Shown here piece after piece: positions 38,406-49,240 of a stretch of 64,000 nucleotides of DNA. Both the position numbers and the translations under genes were made by a program. Below the pieces are notes generated by a model. That model was not told the origin of the DNA. It saw nothing but the letters and a program-made list of their open reading frames with translations, and made no database searches. This DNA comes from Nostoc sp. NIES-3756 (GTDB lineage: Bacteria; Cyanobacteriota; Cyanobacteriia; Cyanobacteriales; Nostocaceae): the NCBI RefSeq assembly GCF_001548375.1, contig NZ_AP017295.1:558001-622000 (forward strand), given 5' to 3'. Each line of letters opens with the position of its first letter. The stretch's first letter is position 1.

Positions 38406-39545
38406 TCAAATCAACCAACCCTTAAGCCGTTTAGCTATGTGCGGACGGCGGAGTTTGCGCATGGCTTTGCTTTGAATTTGTCGGACTCGTTCGCGGGATA
38501 GGTTGAACATATTGCCGACTTCTTCTAAGGTGCAGGGTTCGCTGGTTGTCAAACCATAACGTAAGGAAATTACGTCTTTTTCTCTGGGGGTAAGCACATC
38601 ACCAAGAACTTCCCAAATCTCCTGACGCATCATGTTTTCGTTCATTTTTGCTTCTGGAGATAGGTTATCTTCATCTTCTAATAAGTCCATCAGTTCGGTA
38701 TCTTCTTCTTTACCGACTCGATGATTTAAAGATAGTGCTTGTCGCCTGAGTTGTTGCAGTTGGCGTAGCTGTGGGACAGTGATTTCCAATGCTTCAGCCA
38801 TTTCCGCTTCGGATGGGTTGCGGCTGAATTTTTGTTTGAGTTCTCGTTGGGCTTTTTTGAGTTTGTTGAGTTTTTCTACAATGTGAATTGGTAGGCGGAT
38901 TGTTCTGGCATCATTAGCGATCGCTCTAGTTATTGCTTGTCTAATCCACCAGTAAGCATAGGTAGAAAACTTGTATCCTTTATCGGGATCAAACTTTTCT
39001 GTAGCTCGATTTAATCCCATTGCTCCTTCTTGAATTAAATCTAGAAAAGGTACTCCGCGATTGAGATATCGTTTGGCAATTGATACTACCAATCTCAAGT
39101 TCGAGCGAATCATTTTTCTTTTAGCTACTCGACCTTGATACAAACGATTTTCTAATTGTTTTTCTGTTATGTCTAACTGAGCAGCTACTTGAGCTTTTGT
39201 TGGATGTTGTCCTAATTGTGTTTCTAAAGCAGATTGTAAATCTCTAAATTCTTCTAAAAATCTGACTCTTCTGGCTAATTCCACTTCTTCATCGGGTTTT
39301 AGCAGTGGATAGCGTGCCATTTCTTTAAAAAACGCCCCTACTGCATCATCATGCTCTGTTTTATTATACCCAGAAGGCCGGGCGGCGGCCATTTCGTCCC
39401 CATCACGTTCGTCTGTTTCCAGATTTTCTATTATTGGGGTTTCTTCTATGATTAGTTCTAAATTATCAAGGCTATCAAGTGAATGCTCATCATGTTCGAC
39501 AACATTCCCTAGTATCTCCATTGTTCCTAATTCAGCAATATTCAT
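38406..39545 (-). CDS. Group 2 RNA polymerase sigma factor (SigB/C/D/E type)
   Basis: From the ATG at 39545 the product is 379 residues; AAGGAAACT directly before this ATG is a good ribosome-binding site. A start 36 bp further upstream lacks one. Region 1.2 reads DDAVGAFFKEMARYPLLKPD, region 2 [15 protein letters not shown] and [18 protein letters not shown], and region 4 LTPREKDVISLRYGLT with LSRERVRQIQSKAMRKL. It is a non-essential sigma-70 paralogue of the kind responding to nutrients, dark or stress. Which named paralogue (possibly SigC) is not resolved. Confidence 0.9.
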   Translation of the reverse strand: MNIAELGTMEILGNVVEHDEHSLDSLDNLELIIEETPIIENLETDERDGDEMAAARPSGYNKTEHDDAVGAFFKEMARYPLLKPDEEVELARRVRFLEEFRDLQSALETQLGQHPTKAQVAAQLDITEKQLENRLYQGRVAKRKMIRSNLRLVVSIAKRYLNRGVPFLDLIQEGAMGLNRATEKFDPDKGYKFSTYAYWWIRQAITRAIANDARTIRLPIHIVEKLNKLKKAQRELKQKFSRNPSEAEMAEALEITVPQLRQLQQLRRQALSLNHRVGKEEDTELMDLLEDEDNLSPEAKMNENMMRQEIWEVLGDVLTPREKDVISLRYGLTTSEPCTLEEVGNMFNLSRERVRQIQSKAMRKLRRPHIAKRLKGWLI

Positions 39546-40378
39546 AGTTTCCTTGAGGGATTCATGCTTTGTCTGGTACATAATTTAATGACATATATTA
39601 ACTACTGAGAATTGGTAGTTTCCCTAACTTAAGATGTGCTTGTTTGTTGACAGCATCCAAGTTTTCGTAATTTAATTTTTAGAAATTTCCATTAATTGCT
39701 AGCTGTCGGTGTGTAGCTGCTATCTTCAACTTCTTGGGATATTAATTTTGCACCCAAATTTTATTTTCTCAGTTTCCCACAAATATATTGCTTATTTTTT
39801 TATTAATCCTTTAATCTAGCAAACCCCCTCAATCTCTTTTTTATTTAACAAGTAGAAAGAAATATAAGTAATTCTCCCTTTATCTTTTAAAAATTATAAA
39901 CTTTTATAAAGTTTTTTAGCTTTATCCGTGGAGAGATATGAGAGGAATCATAATATTTTTTGGTCTTGATTTATTATTAGCCTGAGTAATTTCCCCGAAT
40001 GCTAATAATTGTGCAGTTTACTATTCCCAAGAAATTATTTGTATAAAAGCATCTCATAGAGACAAAGGAATGAATATCTATCAATAGGCGGAAAAAAGGC
40101 TATTCCTTATTTAGTACTTAGATAAACTATTTCATCAATTTTCAAGGACATAGTTTGATTTTTTATAGTTGTCTTCAAATATTTATTGCACGTATGCTTG
40201 AATTAAATTTGTCTAGTAGGTTACATAAGAGGAAACTTATCAAGTATTATAAGTAATAAAAGTAGTAGGATTTACAAATTACATCTAAAGAAAGAAAAAT
40301 AAAAGTCTGACAAGCTCAGTAAAGTTAAGTGGCTCGGTCTAAGGAAATAAGAAGATTTATCTTTCAAATTCAACAATT
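39546..40378. other. AT-rich region between divergent sigma-factor gene and priA
   Basis: About 0.8 kb with no convincing gene. It is very AT-rich, with runs of T/A and no strong hairpin. It must carry promoters for both flanking genes. A good-looking long leader or small RNA cannot be excluded. Confidence 0.45.
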
Positions 40379-43033
40379 ATGTATATTAATGACAACAATT
40401 CACTAGGTTTATTAGTTAACGAAAATCAGGACTTATACCGAGCAGCAACAAATATAAATCAGTATGTTGAAGTATTAGTGGATTGTCCTGGTAATTCAGG
40501 ATTATTCACTTACCGGATACCCAATCAGTTAGAAATTAAACCAGGAGATATATTAAGTGTACCTTTTGGCTCTCAGCAATTAGGCGCGATCGCTATTCGA
40601 TTATCGGCACAACCCAACATTGATATAGCACCAGAAAAAATCCGCGAAGTAGAGGATGTAGTGACTTCTGGGTTTTTTGCTACTACTTATTGGGAATTAT
40701 TAAATCGTGTAGCAGCGTATTACTACACGCCATTGATTCAGGTAATAAGGGTAGCCTTACCACCCGGATTATTAGGGCGATCCCAACGCAGAGTCCGCTT
40801 GATAAAAAGACAAAATGAGCAATTATCAGTTCCGTTTTTAAGTCCCCCAGCACAGCAAATTCTCAAGCTATTACAAGCCCAAGGCGCAGGAGATTATAGT
40901 TTCACTTATTTGCAGCAAAAAGTTAAATCAACTTATCGAGGAGTGCGAGAATTATTACGTATTGGTTTAGTGGAAAGTTACTTAGAACCACCCCGAACAA
41001 CTCGACCAAAACTGCAAAAAGCAGTGATATTAATTAACACAATTGACCGTGATTTAACCACCCGCCAAAGAGAAATTTTGGATGTATTGCGCAGGAGTGG
41101 TGGTGAGCTATGGCACAGTGAATTGTTACAAATTTGTAGTACCAGTTCCTCTACCCTGAAGACGATGGAACAAAAAGGCTACATTGCTATAGAAGAACGG
41201 GAAATATTGCGGAAAGAACAAGCACAAGTATTAGATTTAGATACACCAAAATCATTAAATATTGCCCAAAGTAATGCCTTAGCAACTATACAAAATCTAA
41301 ATGGATTTGCTCAAGTATTGTTACATGGAGTGACAGGTTCCGGCAAAACAGAAGTATATTTACAAGCGATCGCTCCACTACTGGCACAAGGAAAATCAGC
41401 CCTAGTTTTAGTCCCGGAAATCGGACTCACACCCCAACTCACCGACCGTTTCCGCGCCCGTTTTGGCAACAATAAAATCAGCGTCTATCACAGCGCCCTC
41501 TCCGACGGCGAACGCTACGACACCTGGAGACAAATGCTGACAGGCGATCCCCAAATTGTCATCGGCACACGCAGCGCCATTTTCGCCCCCCTACCCAACC
41601 TCGGCTTAATCATCCTTGACGAAGAACACGACAGCAGTTTCAAGCAAGACTCTCCCATCCCCACCTACAACGCCCGCACCGTCGCCCAATGGCGTGCAGA
41701 ACTAGAAAACTGTCCCTTAGTTTTAGGTTCCGCCACCCCATCGTTAGAGACTTGGGTGAGTGTGAGGAGGCAGGAGGCAGAAGAGGCAAGGGAGCAGGGA
41801 GAGGGGAGCTTTCAGGCAAGGGAGCAGGGAGCAGGGAGCAAGGGAGAGGGACTTCCCCTTGTCCCTCCGCACCCTGCCCCAATTTCTCTTATTTCCCTCC
41901 TGCCCCCTGCCCCCTGCCCCCCTGCTTCTTTCTCTCCCCCACTCCCCACCCACTACTCTCCCCTCCCTGAACGCATCAACTCCCGCCCCCTACCGCCAGT
42001 GGAAATAGTAGATATGCGGCAAGAGTTGCAGGAGGGAAATCGTTCTATATTTAGTCGTTCCCTGCAAGAAGCTTTACAACAACTGCAACAAACAGGACAA
42101 CAGGGAATTTTATTTATCCATCGCCGGGGACATAGTACCTTTGTGTCTTGTCGCAGTTGTGGGTATGTAATGGAGTGTCCCCACTGTGATGTGTCCCTAG
42201 CGTATCACCAGACAGAGGAAGGAGCGCCGCAATTATTGCGCTGTCATTACTGTAATTATGTGGCTGTACATCCTAAACACTGCCCAGAATGTAGTTCACC
42301 TTATCTTAAATTCTTTGGTAGTGGGACTCAACGTGTTGCCCAAGAGTTAAGCCGACAGTTTCCAGGGTTGAAATACATCCGCTTTGATAGCGATACCACC
42401 CGCAACAAAGGCGCACATCGTACTCTACTAACTCAATTTGCCAATGGGGAAGCGAATTTATTGGTAGGTACACAAATGCTGACTAAGGGTTTAGACTTAC
42501 CACAGGTGACATTAGTAGGTGTAGTAGCTGCCGATGGACTGTTGAACTTATCAGATTATCGCGCCAGTGAACGGGCATTTCAAACCTTGACTCAAGTTGC
42601 AGGTAGGGCTGGTAGAGGTGATGATCCCGGCAGGGTAATTATGCAAACCTATACCCCAGAACATCCGGTAATTGAAGCAGTCAAGTATCACGACTATCAA
42701 TCTTTTGTACAGGCTGAATTAGAACAACGGCAAGTTCTCAATTACCCACCTTATGGCAGGTTGATATTATTGCGACTGAGTAGCCTTGATCCTATTCAAG
42801 TACAGAATACAGCCAGTGCGATCGCCACAGTCTTAAGCGACAACCCAGGATTTGAAATTTTAGGTCCAGCACCAGCTAGTGTTATGAGGGTAGCAAACCG
42901 TTATCGCTGGCAGATATTGTTAAAATTTGCCCCTGACGCTTTGCCATATTTACCAGACTGGGACGAAGTACGTTTACTTTGTGCCGATGGTGTCACATTA
43001 ACAATAGATGTAGACCCTTTAAATATTATGTGA
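40379..43033 (+). CDS. priA: Primosomal protein N' (replication restart helicase PriA) with repeat-derived insert
   Basis: An 884-residue PriA helicase that reloads the replisome at stalled forks. Features are the 3'-end-binding domain (about 30-130), Walker A in LLHGVTGSGKTEVYLQA, DEAH-like LIILDEEHDSSFKQ, motif III GSATPSLETW, the two Zn-binding cysteine sets (CRSCGYVMECPHCD; CHYCNYVAVHPKHCPECS), and motifs V-VI (GTQMLTKGLDLP; QVAGRAGRGDDPG). Between about residues 461 and 529, directly after SLETW, there is a low-complexity segment rich in Glu/Gln/Gly then Pro/Ser/Leu that the family lacks. The frame stays open, so the gene appears intact. Confidence 0.93.
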   Translation: MYINDNNSLGLLVNENQDLYRAATNINQYVEVLVDCPGNSGLFTYRIPNQLEIKPGDILSVPFGSQQLGAIAIRLSAQPNIDIAPEKIREVEDVVTSGFFATTYWELLNRVAAYYYTPLIQVIRVALPPGLLGRSQRRVRLIKRQNEQLSVPFLSPPAQQILKLLQAQGAGDYSFTYLQQKVKSTYRGVRELLRIGLVESYLEPPRTTRPKLQKAVILINTIDRDLTTRQREILDVLRRSGGELWHSELLQICSTSSSTLKTMEQKGYIAIEEREILRKEQAQVLDLDTPKSLNIAQSNALATIQNLNGFAQVLLHGVTGSGKTEVYLQAIAPLLAQGKSALVLVPEIGLTPQLTDRFRARFGNNKISVYHSALSDGERYDTWRQMLTGDPQIVIGTRSAIFAPLPNLGLIILDEEHDSSFKQDSPIPTYNARTVAQWRAELENCPLVLGSATPSLETWVSVRRQEAEEAREQGEGSFQAREQGAGSKGEGLPLVPPHPAPISLISLLPPAPCPPASFSPPLPTHYSPLPERINSRPLPPVEIVDMRQELQEGNRSIFSRSLQEALQQLQQTGQQGILFIHRRGHSTFVSCRSCGYVMECPHCDVSLAYHQTEEGAPQLLRCHYCNYVAVHPKHCPECSSPYLKFFGSGTQRVAQELSRQFPGLKYIRFDSDTTRNKGAHRTLLTQFANGEANLLVGTQMLTKGLDLPQVTLVGVVAADGLLNLSDYRASERAFQTLTQVAGRAGRGDDPGRVIMQTYTPEHPVIEAVKYHDYQSFVQAELEQRQVLNYPPYGRLILLRLSSLDPIQVQNTASAIATVLSDNPGFEILGPAPASVMRVANRYRWQILLKFAPDALPYLPDWDEVRLLCADGVTLTIDVDPLNIM
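41761..41966 (+). repeat. Extragenic-type low-complexity repeat inside the priA reading frame
   Basis: The first half is purine-rich with GGGAGCA units (GGAGCAGGGAGCAGGGAGCA near 41821); the second half is C/T-rich (CCCCCTGCCCCCTGCCCC near 41905). It is the kind of text found between genes elsewhere in this window (46740-46800, 27810-27850). It adds about 69 codons without breaking the frame and begins within a few codons of helicase motif III. Confidence 0.8.
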
Positions 43034-43094
43034 TTAAGGGGAGTGAGGGGAGACGCAGGGGGGAAAATAAACAACTGTCAACTGTCAACTGCTA

Positions 43095-44600
43095 TCATAG
43101 CCAGCGATCGCCAAAAACCAAAAATCCACACAATAGTATTAGCCCAAGTGCGGATAAAATCGTGTTAGTACGCTCGACTCTAGACAAAATTTCTTGGTAA
43201 GAAAGCTGGTAATTTTGCACGAGGAAGAATGCTGGTGGACTGAGTAGGAAGGGTAAGAGGCGACTGAGTACAAGCTTGAAAAAAAACTTGATACTCCATA
43301 GCTGAGTGCGGAAGGGGTCTTGGCCGTATTGCCAGGGAAAAGCAATTTGCACAAGTCTGATTAAAGCTTTGCTATCAGCAACCCGCAAGGACTCATATAA
43401 AGGTAGTGCTTGTGAGATGTCATCATTAGTCTGAGAAAGTGCTTCATTCAAGACACAAACATCTTCTAACGCTGCATTTACCCCCTGTCCAATGTCTGGG
43501 GGGAAGCAATGAATAGTATCACCTAACAGCACTACCCCAATAGCTGAAGCATCTTTACTCTCTGGCTTGTGTCTCAGTAAAAATTGCAACTCTGAACAGT
43601 ACTGAGGTTTGGGAAAATAACCGCCTTCACTCTTAGCAAAACGGTCTGCTTCTGCCGGCGATAAGATTTTACGTAGAGGCAATTGAGGAAAAGATTTCTC
43701 AAAGAAACTGTAAATTGCCTCACCATCTTTTAAATTCCACACCTCATGGTCTGGTTTAGTAATGACATTTGCTGTCCGTGCTTCCTCTGGGTCTTTTACG
43801 GGTAATAAACCCAGACGTAAATAACGCTGAGGATGACGCAAGGCTCCCAAAACAACATAAGCCATTTCACTAACAGCGTATTCTTCGCCCTTGTCGTCCA
43901 AAGGTGGCTTCGGTGGTAAGCTTAAAACTTTATACCGCAAACCTGCACTATCACAAGGGAAAAGCTGCATCTGAAATTTATTCAACCCTGCGGTATCCCA
44001 CTCTGCCAAGGTATTGCGAACTACAGAACGAAGACCATCACAACCAACTAGAAGACTAGGCGCAAATTTAATAAAATTATCTTTACCGACCTCAGCAATA
44101 ATATCTAGTTTATCTTCATCATGATTGATAAGTATCTTGTTAATTTCGACACATTTAGCATTGAACAGTACTTTGATAGAATTTTGCCAATTCTGTTCAA
44201 CTTCTTGATACAACATCCTGACAAAAGCTTTTCTTGTGATCCAATAAGAAGTTTTTCTCTTAGGGTCTATAATAGGTAACTTTGATGATGTTCTACTACC
44301 ATCTGGGGCAATCCTTGTTAAGTAAAAATCTTGGGTGGAAACGCCTATTTTTGATAGCTTAGAAGTAATTCCTAGATAATCTGTGAACTTTTGACCCCGA
44401 CCATCGATTAAATAATTAAAGGACTTGTCTGGTTCATAGTAATCTGCTGTGCTTCTCTGTTCTAAGACTGTGATATCTGTCCAACCACGTTTAGCCAACA
44501 TTAATGCAGTAGCTAAACCAGCCGGGCCTCCACCGACAATCAAAACACTTTGATGATTACCCTTAGGCTCATCAGTGACAAATAATTGTTTTGCACACAT
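43095..44600 (-). CDS. FAD-dependent monooxygenase (kynurenine 3-monooxygenase-like)
   Basis: A 501-residue flavoprotein hydroxylase. The Rossmann FAD site is VLIVGGGPAGLATALMLA (about 19-36). The second FAD motif GDTIHCFPPDIGQGVNAALED lies at about 360-380. The C-terminus has one or two hydrophobic segments (LLPFLLSPPAFFLV; ILSALGLILLCGFLVF), which suggest membrane association, as in eukaryotic kynurenine monooxygenase. The substrate is not established and there is no aromatic-degradation cluster nearby. It converges on priA. Confidence 0.82.
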   Translation of the reverse strand: MCAKQLFVTDEPKGNHQSVLIVGGGPAGLATALMLAKRGWTDITVLEQRSTADYYEPDKSFNYLIDGRGQKFTDYLGITSKLSKIGVSTQDFYLTRIAPDGSRTSSKLPIIDPKRKTSYWITRKAFVRMLYQEVEQNWQNSIKVLFNAKCVEINKILINHDEDKLDIIAEVGKDNFIKFAPSLLVGCDGLRSVVRNTLAEWDTAGLNKFQMQLFPCDSAGLRYKVLSLPPKPPLDDKGEEYAVSEMAYVVLGALRHPQRYLRLGLLPVKDPEEARTANVITKPDHEVWNLKDGEAIYSFFEKSFPQLPLRKILSPAEADRFAKSEGGYFPKPQYCSELQFLLRHKPESKDASAIGVVLLGDTIHCFPPDIGQGVNAALEDVCVLNEALSQTNDDISQALPLYESLRVADSKALIRLVQIAFPWQYGQDPFRTQLWSIKFFFKLVLSRLLPFLLSPPAFFLVQNYQLSYQEILSRVERTNTILSALGLILLCGFLVFGDRWL

Positions 44601-45017
44601 ATTCTGCTTAAATTTTGTAGCAGCTATTATTTCTTATATATTAATCCTCATAACTATCAAAAGCTCAGATACTATTTTTATCTTAAGTACAGACTAGATA
44701 ACGTGTAATATTATACTTATTTACTGTTGAGTCTCAAGTAATTATTACAATCATCCAGTAGCCAATCTTGTGGATGTGTTGTATAAACAGGAGTGTTAAG
44801 AGGCCAAATATATGTGTAAAAGTAAATTTAACTATTCTTGATGGAGACTTTAAACAGTAAGTAAAAAATAGTTATGGTTTAAACAAGTATTTTATGTAGA
44901 GTTAGTTGAGCAATCGCAGAAGTTGCCAAATTGCTCACACTCTTCTGAGTCAACAGGTTATTTTTTATATCTAATAATTAGTTTTATTACACTCCATTGG
45001 CTTTGGGTATGAAATAA
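44601..45017. other. Regulatory region upstream of kdpA
   Basis: 417 bases without a gene, between the leftward monooxygenase gene and the kdp operon. It is AT-rich. It should carry the potassium-responsive kdp promoter. No KdpE-type operator could be identified with confidence. Confidence 0.45.
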
Positions 45018-46703
45018 ATGGGACAAGGTTTGTTACAAATTGGCTTAACGCTATGTATTGTCATAGCAATTACCCCCGTCTTGGGTAGATACATAGCGCG
45101 TGTGTTCTTGGGAGAAAGAACAATACTTGATCCTTTAATGAACCCCATAGAGCGCAGTATCTACGTAATATCAGGTGTCCGTCCTAAAGATGAAATGAAT
45201 GGTTGGCAGTATATCCGCGCAATACTGTACACTAACCTATTCATGGGTATTTTAGTATATTCACTGATACATTATCAAAGGTTATTACCTTGGAATCCCA
45301 ACGCTTTAGGTGTGCCTCGCTGGGATATTCTACTGCATACAGTAATTTCATTTGTTACTAATACTGACCAACAACACTACGCTGGTGAGACAACCCTTAG
45401 TTATTTCTCCCAAGTAGCAGCTTTGGGATTTTTGATGTTTACCTCAGCCGCCACAGGTTTAGCAGTAGGTATTGCTTTTATTCGTGGTTTAACAGGTAAA
45501 AAGCTAGGGAACTTCTATATTGATCTCACCCGTGGGATCACTAGAATATTATTGCCCATCTCGGTAATTGGTGCGATCGCCTTAGTTTTGTTAGGTGTTC
45601 CACAGACATTAGGCCCAACCTTAACTATTACTACCCTAGAGGGTGGAACGCAATACATCGCCAGAGGCCCAGTAGCATCCTTCGAGATGATCAAAATGTT
45701 GGGTGAAAACGGCGGCGGTTTTTTCGCTGCTAACTCCGCCCACCCCTTTGAAAACCCCAACGGCGCGACGAACTTCATCGAAAGTATTGCCATGATTGCG
45801 ATCCCCGCAGCCATGATTTACACATACGGTGTATTTGCCAAAAACATCAGACAGGCTTGGCTGTTGTTTTGGATGGTATTTATTGTATTTGTAATTCTTG
45901 TGTGGGTAGCCGCAACTGGTGAACTACAAGGAAATCCTCTGGTTAATGGCACTTTAGGAATAGATAGACCGAATTTAGAAGGTAAGGAAGTACGCTTTGG
46001 TTGGGCAGAAACAGCACTATGGGCAGTCATGACAACCGCCACCATGTGCGGCGCAGTCAACGGTATGCACGATGCTTTAATGCCTCAAGGACTATTTGCG
46101 ACTTTATTTAACTTATTCTTACAAATAATTTGGGGTGGTCAGGGGACTGGGACAGCTTACCTATTCATTTACCTGATTCTCACCGTATTTTTGACAGGAT
46201 TAATGGTAGGACGTACACCAGAAATCTTTGGACGCAAAATCGAAAAACGCGAAATTGTTCTTGCCAGCTTAATATTACTAATTCACCCCATAGTAGTTTT
46301 AATTCCCAGCGCGATCGCCCTAGCTTATCCTTTTTCTCTCGCAGGTATTACTAACCCTGGCTATCACGGCATTTCCCAAGTAGTTTATGAGTACGCCTCA
46401 GCCAGTGCTAACAATGGTTCCGGCTTAGAAGGGCTAGGAGACAATAGCCTGTGGTGGAATCTCAGCACCAGCGTCAGCATTCTCGTTGGACGCTACGTTC
46501 CCATTGTGGCAATGCTGCTGTTGGCTGATAGTATGTCCCGTAAGCAAACCGTACCCCAAACCCCAGGAACCCTCAAAACTGACTCCCTACTATTTACTAC
46601 CGTTACCGCCGGTATCGTTTTGATATTGGGAGTCTTAACCTTCTTCCCCGTCCTCGCCTTAGGCCCCATCGCCGAAGCATTTAAACTAGCCTCTGGTAAT
46701 TAA
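45018..46703 (+). CDS. kdpA: Potassium-transporting ATPase subunit KdpA
   Basis: The 561-residue K+-channel-like subunit of the high-affinity Kdp pump, with about ten membrane segments. Selectivity-filter-type loops are visible: [14 protein letters not shown] (first), [21 protein letters not shown] (second), [17 protein letters not shown] (third) and [12 protein letters not shown] (fourth). It is the first gene of kdpA-kdpB-kdpG-kdpC-kdpD, with 100 bp to kdpB. In this group the operon is induced by K+ limitation and in some strains by desiccation or salt. Confidence 0.96.
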   Translation: MGQGLLQIGLTLCIVIAITPVLGRYIARVFLGERTILDPLMNPIERSIYVISGVRPKDEMNGWQYIRAILYTNLFMGILVYSLIHYQRLLPWNPNALGVPRWDILLHTVISFVTNTDQQHYAGETTLSYFSQVAALGFLMFTSAATGLAVGIAFIRGLTGKKLGNFYIDLTRGITRILLPISVIGAIALVLLGVPQTLGPTLTITTLEGGTQYIARGPVASFEMIKMLGENGGGFFAANSAHPFENPNGATNFIESIAMIAIPAAMIYTYGVFAKNIRQAWLLFWMVFIVFVILVWVAATGELQGNPLVNGTLGIDRPNLEGKEVRFGWAETALWAVMTTATMCGAVNGMHDALMPQGLFATLFNLFLQIIWGGQGTGTAYLFIYLILTVFLTGLMVGRTPEIFGRKIEKREIVLASLILLIHPIVVLIPSAIALAYPFSLAGITNPGYHGISQVVYEYASASANNGSGLEGLGDNSLWWNLSTSVSILVGRYVPIVAMLLLADSMSRKQTVPQTPGTLKTDSLLFTTVTAGIVLILGVLTFFPVLALGPIAEAFKLASGN

Positions 46704-46803
46704 AAGATGAGGGAGATGAGGGAGATGAGGAAGAAAATATAAAACTTATACTCCCCCCACTTCCCCTACTCCCCCCCACTCCCCCCACTTTCCACTCCCC
46801 ACT

Positions 46804-48906
46804 ATGAACGCTGCACCTACCCCAAGAAATAAACCTCCCCGTTCTCGCCCAAGCGATCGCCGTCAGGCACGCAAGAAAGCTAAAATCAAGACCAAAGGTA
46901 TTTACCTACGGGCAATTAGGGATGCTTTTGTTAAACTCAATCCCAAATCTGCCATTAAAAATCCTGTGATGTTTTTGGTGTGGGTGGGAACGCTCATCAC
47001 TTTATCAGTCACAATTCAACCCAACTTATTCGGCCCCACTCAGCAGAAAAATCCGCAACTTTTCAACGGCATCTTAACAGCGATTTTGTTCTTTACCGTT
47101 TGGTTTGCTAACTTTGCCGAAGCTGTAGCCGAGGGTAGAGGTAAAGCCCAAGCAGATGCTTTGCGCTCAACCAAATCTGAAACCCTCGCCAGACAACTTG
47201 CACCTGATGGCACAATTACAGAAGTCCCTTCTACTAGTCTCAAACAAGGTGACACTGTATATGTAGTTGCTGGTGACATCATTCCCGCCGATGGGGAAGT
47301 AATTATGGGTGTCGCCTCAGTCGATGAATCGGCAATTACTGGAGAATCAGCCCCAGTCCTTAAAGAATCAGGTTCAGATATTGCCAGTTCGGTTACTGGG
47401 GGTACGCGGATTATTTCCGATGAATTAATTGTCAGAGTAACGGCTGATCCCGGTAAAGGTTTTATTGACCGGATGATTGCTTTAGTAGAAGGTGCAGAAC
47501 GCAGCAAAACACCAAATGAAATTGCTTTAACGGTATTGCTTGCTGTTTTGAGCTTGGTATTTTTGTTTGTTGTCGCCACCTTACCCATATTTGCCTACTA
47601 TGCTGATACTCCAGTCAATGTGCCAATTTTGATTGCTCTGTTAGTTGCATTGATCCCCACCACCATCGGCGGCTTACTTAGTGCGATCGGTATTGCTGGT
47701 ATGGATAGAGTCGCCCAATTCAACGTCATTGCTACCTCAGGACGGGCTGTGGAAGCTTGCGGTGATGTGAACACTCTAGTATTAGATAAAACTGGTACTA
47801 TCACCTTGGGTAATCGCTTGGCAGAGGATTTTATCCCTATAAACGGTCATTCCATCGAAGAATTAGCCAGTGTTGCTTGGGCTGCAAGTGTCTTTGACGA
47901 TACACCAGAAGGTAAATCAATTGTCCGTCTAGCTGAGAAATTGGGTGTTAGGTATGACCTTGATACTAACCTAGCCCAAGGCGTAGAGTTTTCTGCTAAA
48001 ACACGCATGAGTGGGACTAACCTACCGGGTGGACGGGAAGCGAGGAAGGGAGCAGTTGGAGCAATTAAGGGATTTGTGCGTTCTCGCAATGGAGGAACTA
48101 CCCCAGAATTAGATACAGCCTATGAGCGAGTTTCTCAGCAGGGAGGTACACCCCTAGCAGTCTGCTTAGATAACGAAATCTACGGTGTTATCTACCTCAA
48201 AGACATTGTGAAATCAGGTATTCGAGAGCGCTTTGACCAGCTGCGGCGTATGGGGGTACGTACCATAATGCTCACTGGTGACAACCGCATCACAGCCTCT
48301 GTCATTGCCCAAGAAGCTGGAGTTGATGATTTCATTGCCGAAGCCACCCCGGAAGATAAAATCAGCGTCATTCAACGAGAACAAGCCCAAGGCAAACTTG
48401 TAGCCATGACAGGAGACGGAACCAACGACGCACCAGCCTTAGCCCAGGCGAATGTCGGTGTAGCCATGAATACAGGAACTCAAGCAGCTAAAGAAGCCGC
48501 CAATATGGTTGATTTGGACTCAGATCCGACAAAATTGATTGATATTGTCGGTATTGGTAAGCAATTGCTGATTACGCGGGGAGCATTAACCACATTTTCC
48601 ATCGCTAACGATATTGCTAAATACTTTGCAATTATCCCCGTCATCTTTGCATCAGCTAATCTGCAAAGTCTCAATGTGATGAATTTGACCAGTACCAATT
48701 CTGCCATATTATCAGCGTTAATTTACAACGCTCTAATTATTCCCGCTCTCATACCCTTAGCTTTGAAAGGTGTACAGTTTCGACCTCTTACAGCTAATCA
48801 GTTACTGCAACGCAACATTTTAATCTATGGCTTAGGTGGAGTTATTGCCCCATTTATCGCCATTAAATTGATAGATGTGTTAATTACCCTCGTTGGGTTG
48901 GCCTGA
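46804..48906 (+). CDS. kdpB: Potassium-transporting P-type ATPase subunit KdpB
   Basis: A 700-residue P-type ATPase that powers K+ uptake through KdpA. The phosphorylation site is [11 protein letters not shown], with AITGESAPV in the actuator domain and [18 protein letters not shown] in the P domain. About seven membrane segments are seen. The first about 45 residues form a basic, Arg/Lys/Pro-rich cytoplasmic tail ([17 protein letters not shown]). Usual bacterial KdpB is near 680 residues, so the length is normal apart from this tail. Confidence 0.96.
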   Translation: MNAAPTPRNKPPRSRPSDRRQARKKAKIKTKGIYLRAIRDAFVKLNPKSAIKNPVMFLVWVGTLITLSVTIQPNLFGPTQQKNPQLFNGILTAILFFTVWFANFAEAVAEGRGKAQADALRSTKSETLARQLAPDGTITEVPSTSLKQGDTVYVVAGDIIPADGEVIMGVASVDESAITGESAPVLKESGSDIASSVTGGTRIISDELIVRVTADPGKGFIDRMIALVEGAERSKTPNEIALTVLLAVLSLVFLFVVATLPIFAYYADTPVNVPILIALLVALIPTTIGGLLSAIGIAGMDRVAQFNVIATSGRAVEACGDVNTLVLDKTGTITLGNRLAEDFIPINGHSIEELASVAWAASVFDDTPEGKSIVRLAEKLGVRYDLDTNLAQGVEFSAKTRMSGTNLPGGREARKGAVGAIKGFVRSRNGGTTPELDTAYERVSQQGGTPLAVCLDNEIYGVIYLKDIVKSGIRERFDQLRRMGVRTIMLTGDNRITASVIAQEAGVDDFIAEATPEDKISVIQREQAQGKLVAMTGDGTNDAPALAQANVGVAMNTGTQAAKEAANMVDLDSDPTKLIDIVGIGKQLLITRGALTTFSIANDIAKYFAIIPVIFASANLQSLNVMNLTSTNSAILSALIYNALIIPALIPLALKGVQFRPLTANQLLQRNILIYGLGGVIAPFIAIKLIDVLITLVGLA

Positions 48907-48944
48907 TGTGGGAAGTGGGGGAGATGAGAGGGATAAGAACTAAT

Positions 48945-48972
48945 GACTATGGACTATGGACTGTTGACTAAC
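48945..48972. repeat. STRR array (GACTATG type) ending 1 bp before the kdpG start
   Basis: Units are GACTATG, GACTATG, GACTGTT and GACTAAC. The kdpG ATG follows at 48974. The array lies inside the presumed kdp transcript. Confidence 0.85.
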
Positions 48973-48973
48973 T

Positions 48974-49168
48974 ATGCGTAAACAACATCTATTATTAGCG
49001 ATCGCCATTATTTTCGGTGTGCATCTGCTCATCCATCCAGTAGCTTATGCTGTTACTAGCATTACTGTAAATCAAACCTCTGCTTGGGCTTTTCGTGTAT
49101 TGGCAATAGTACTAACTGCACTTATTATTTACTTATTTACCGTCATTTTTCAGCCAGAACGCTTTTAA
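48974..49168 (+). CDS. kdpG: Small membrane protein KdpG / KdpF-like
   Basis: A 64-residue protein with two hydrophobic helices (about 5-26 and 38-57). The second helix and its end, YLFTVIFQPERF, resemble KdpF, the 29-residue lipid-like stabiliser of the E. coli Kdp complex. The first helix is an extra segment. A small gene at this place between kdpB and kdpC was named kdpG in Anabaena L-31. It probably stabilises KdpA-KdpB contacts; its exact role is not established. Confidence 0.8.
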   Translation: MRKQHLLLAIAIIFGVHLLIHPVAYAVTSITVNQTSAWAFRVLAIVLTALIIYLFTVIFQPERF

Positions 49169-49240
49169 TGATGCTAAATAAACTGAAGGGAAATCTACAA
49201 CTACACAATTAAAACTTCAATCGTAGCTGGAAAATTTTAT

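Noticed and set aside
41640..41970. Pro/Leu-rich frames on both strands at the priA insert
   Set aside because: They are shadows of the low-complexity insert. The priA frame alone connects to conserved helicase motifs on both sides.
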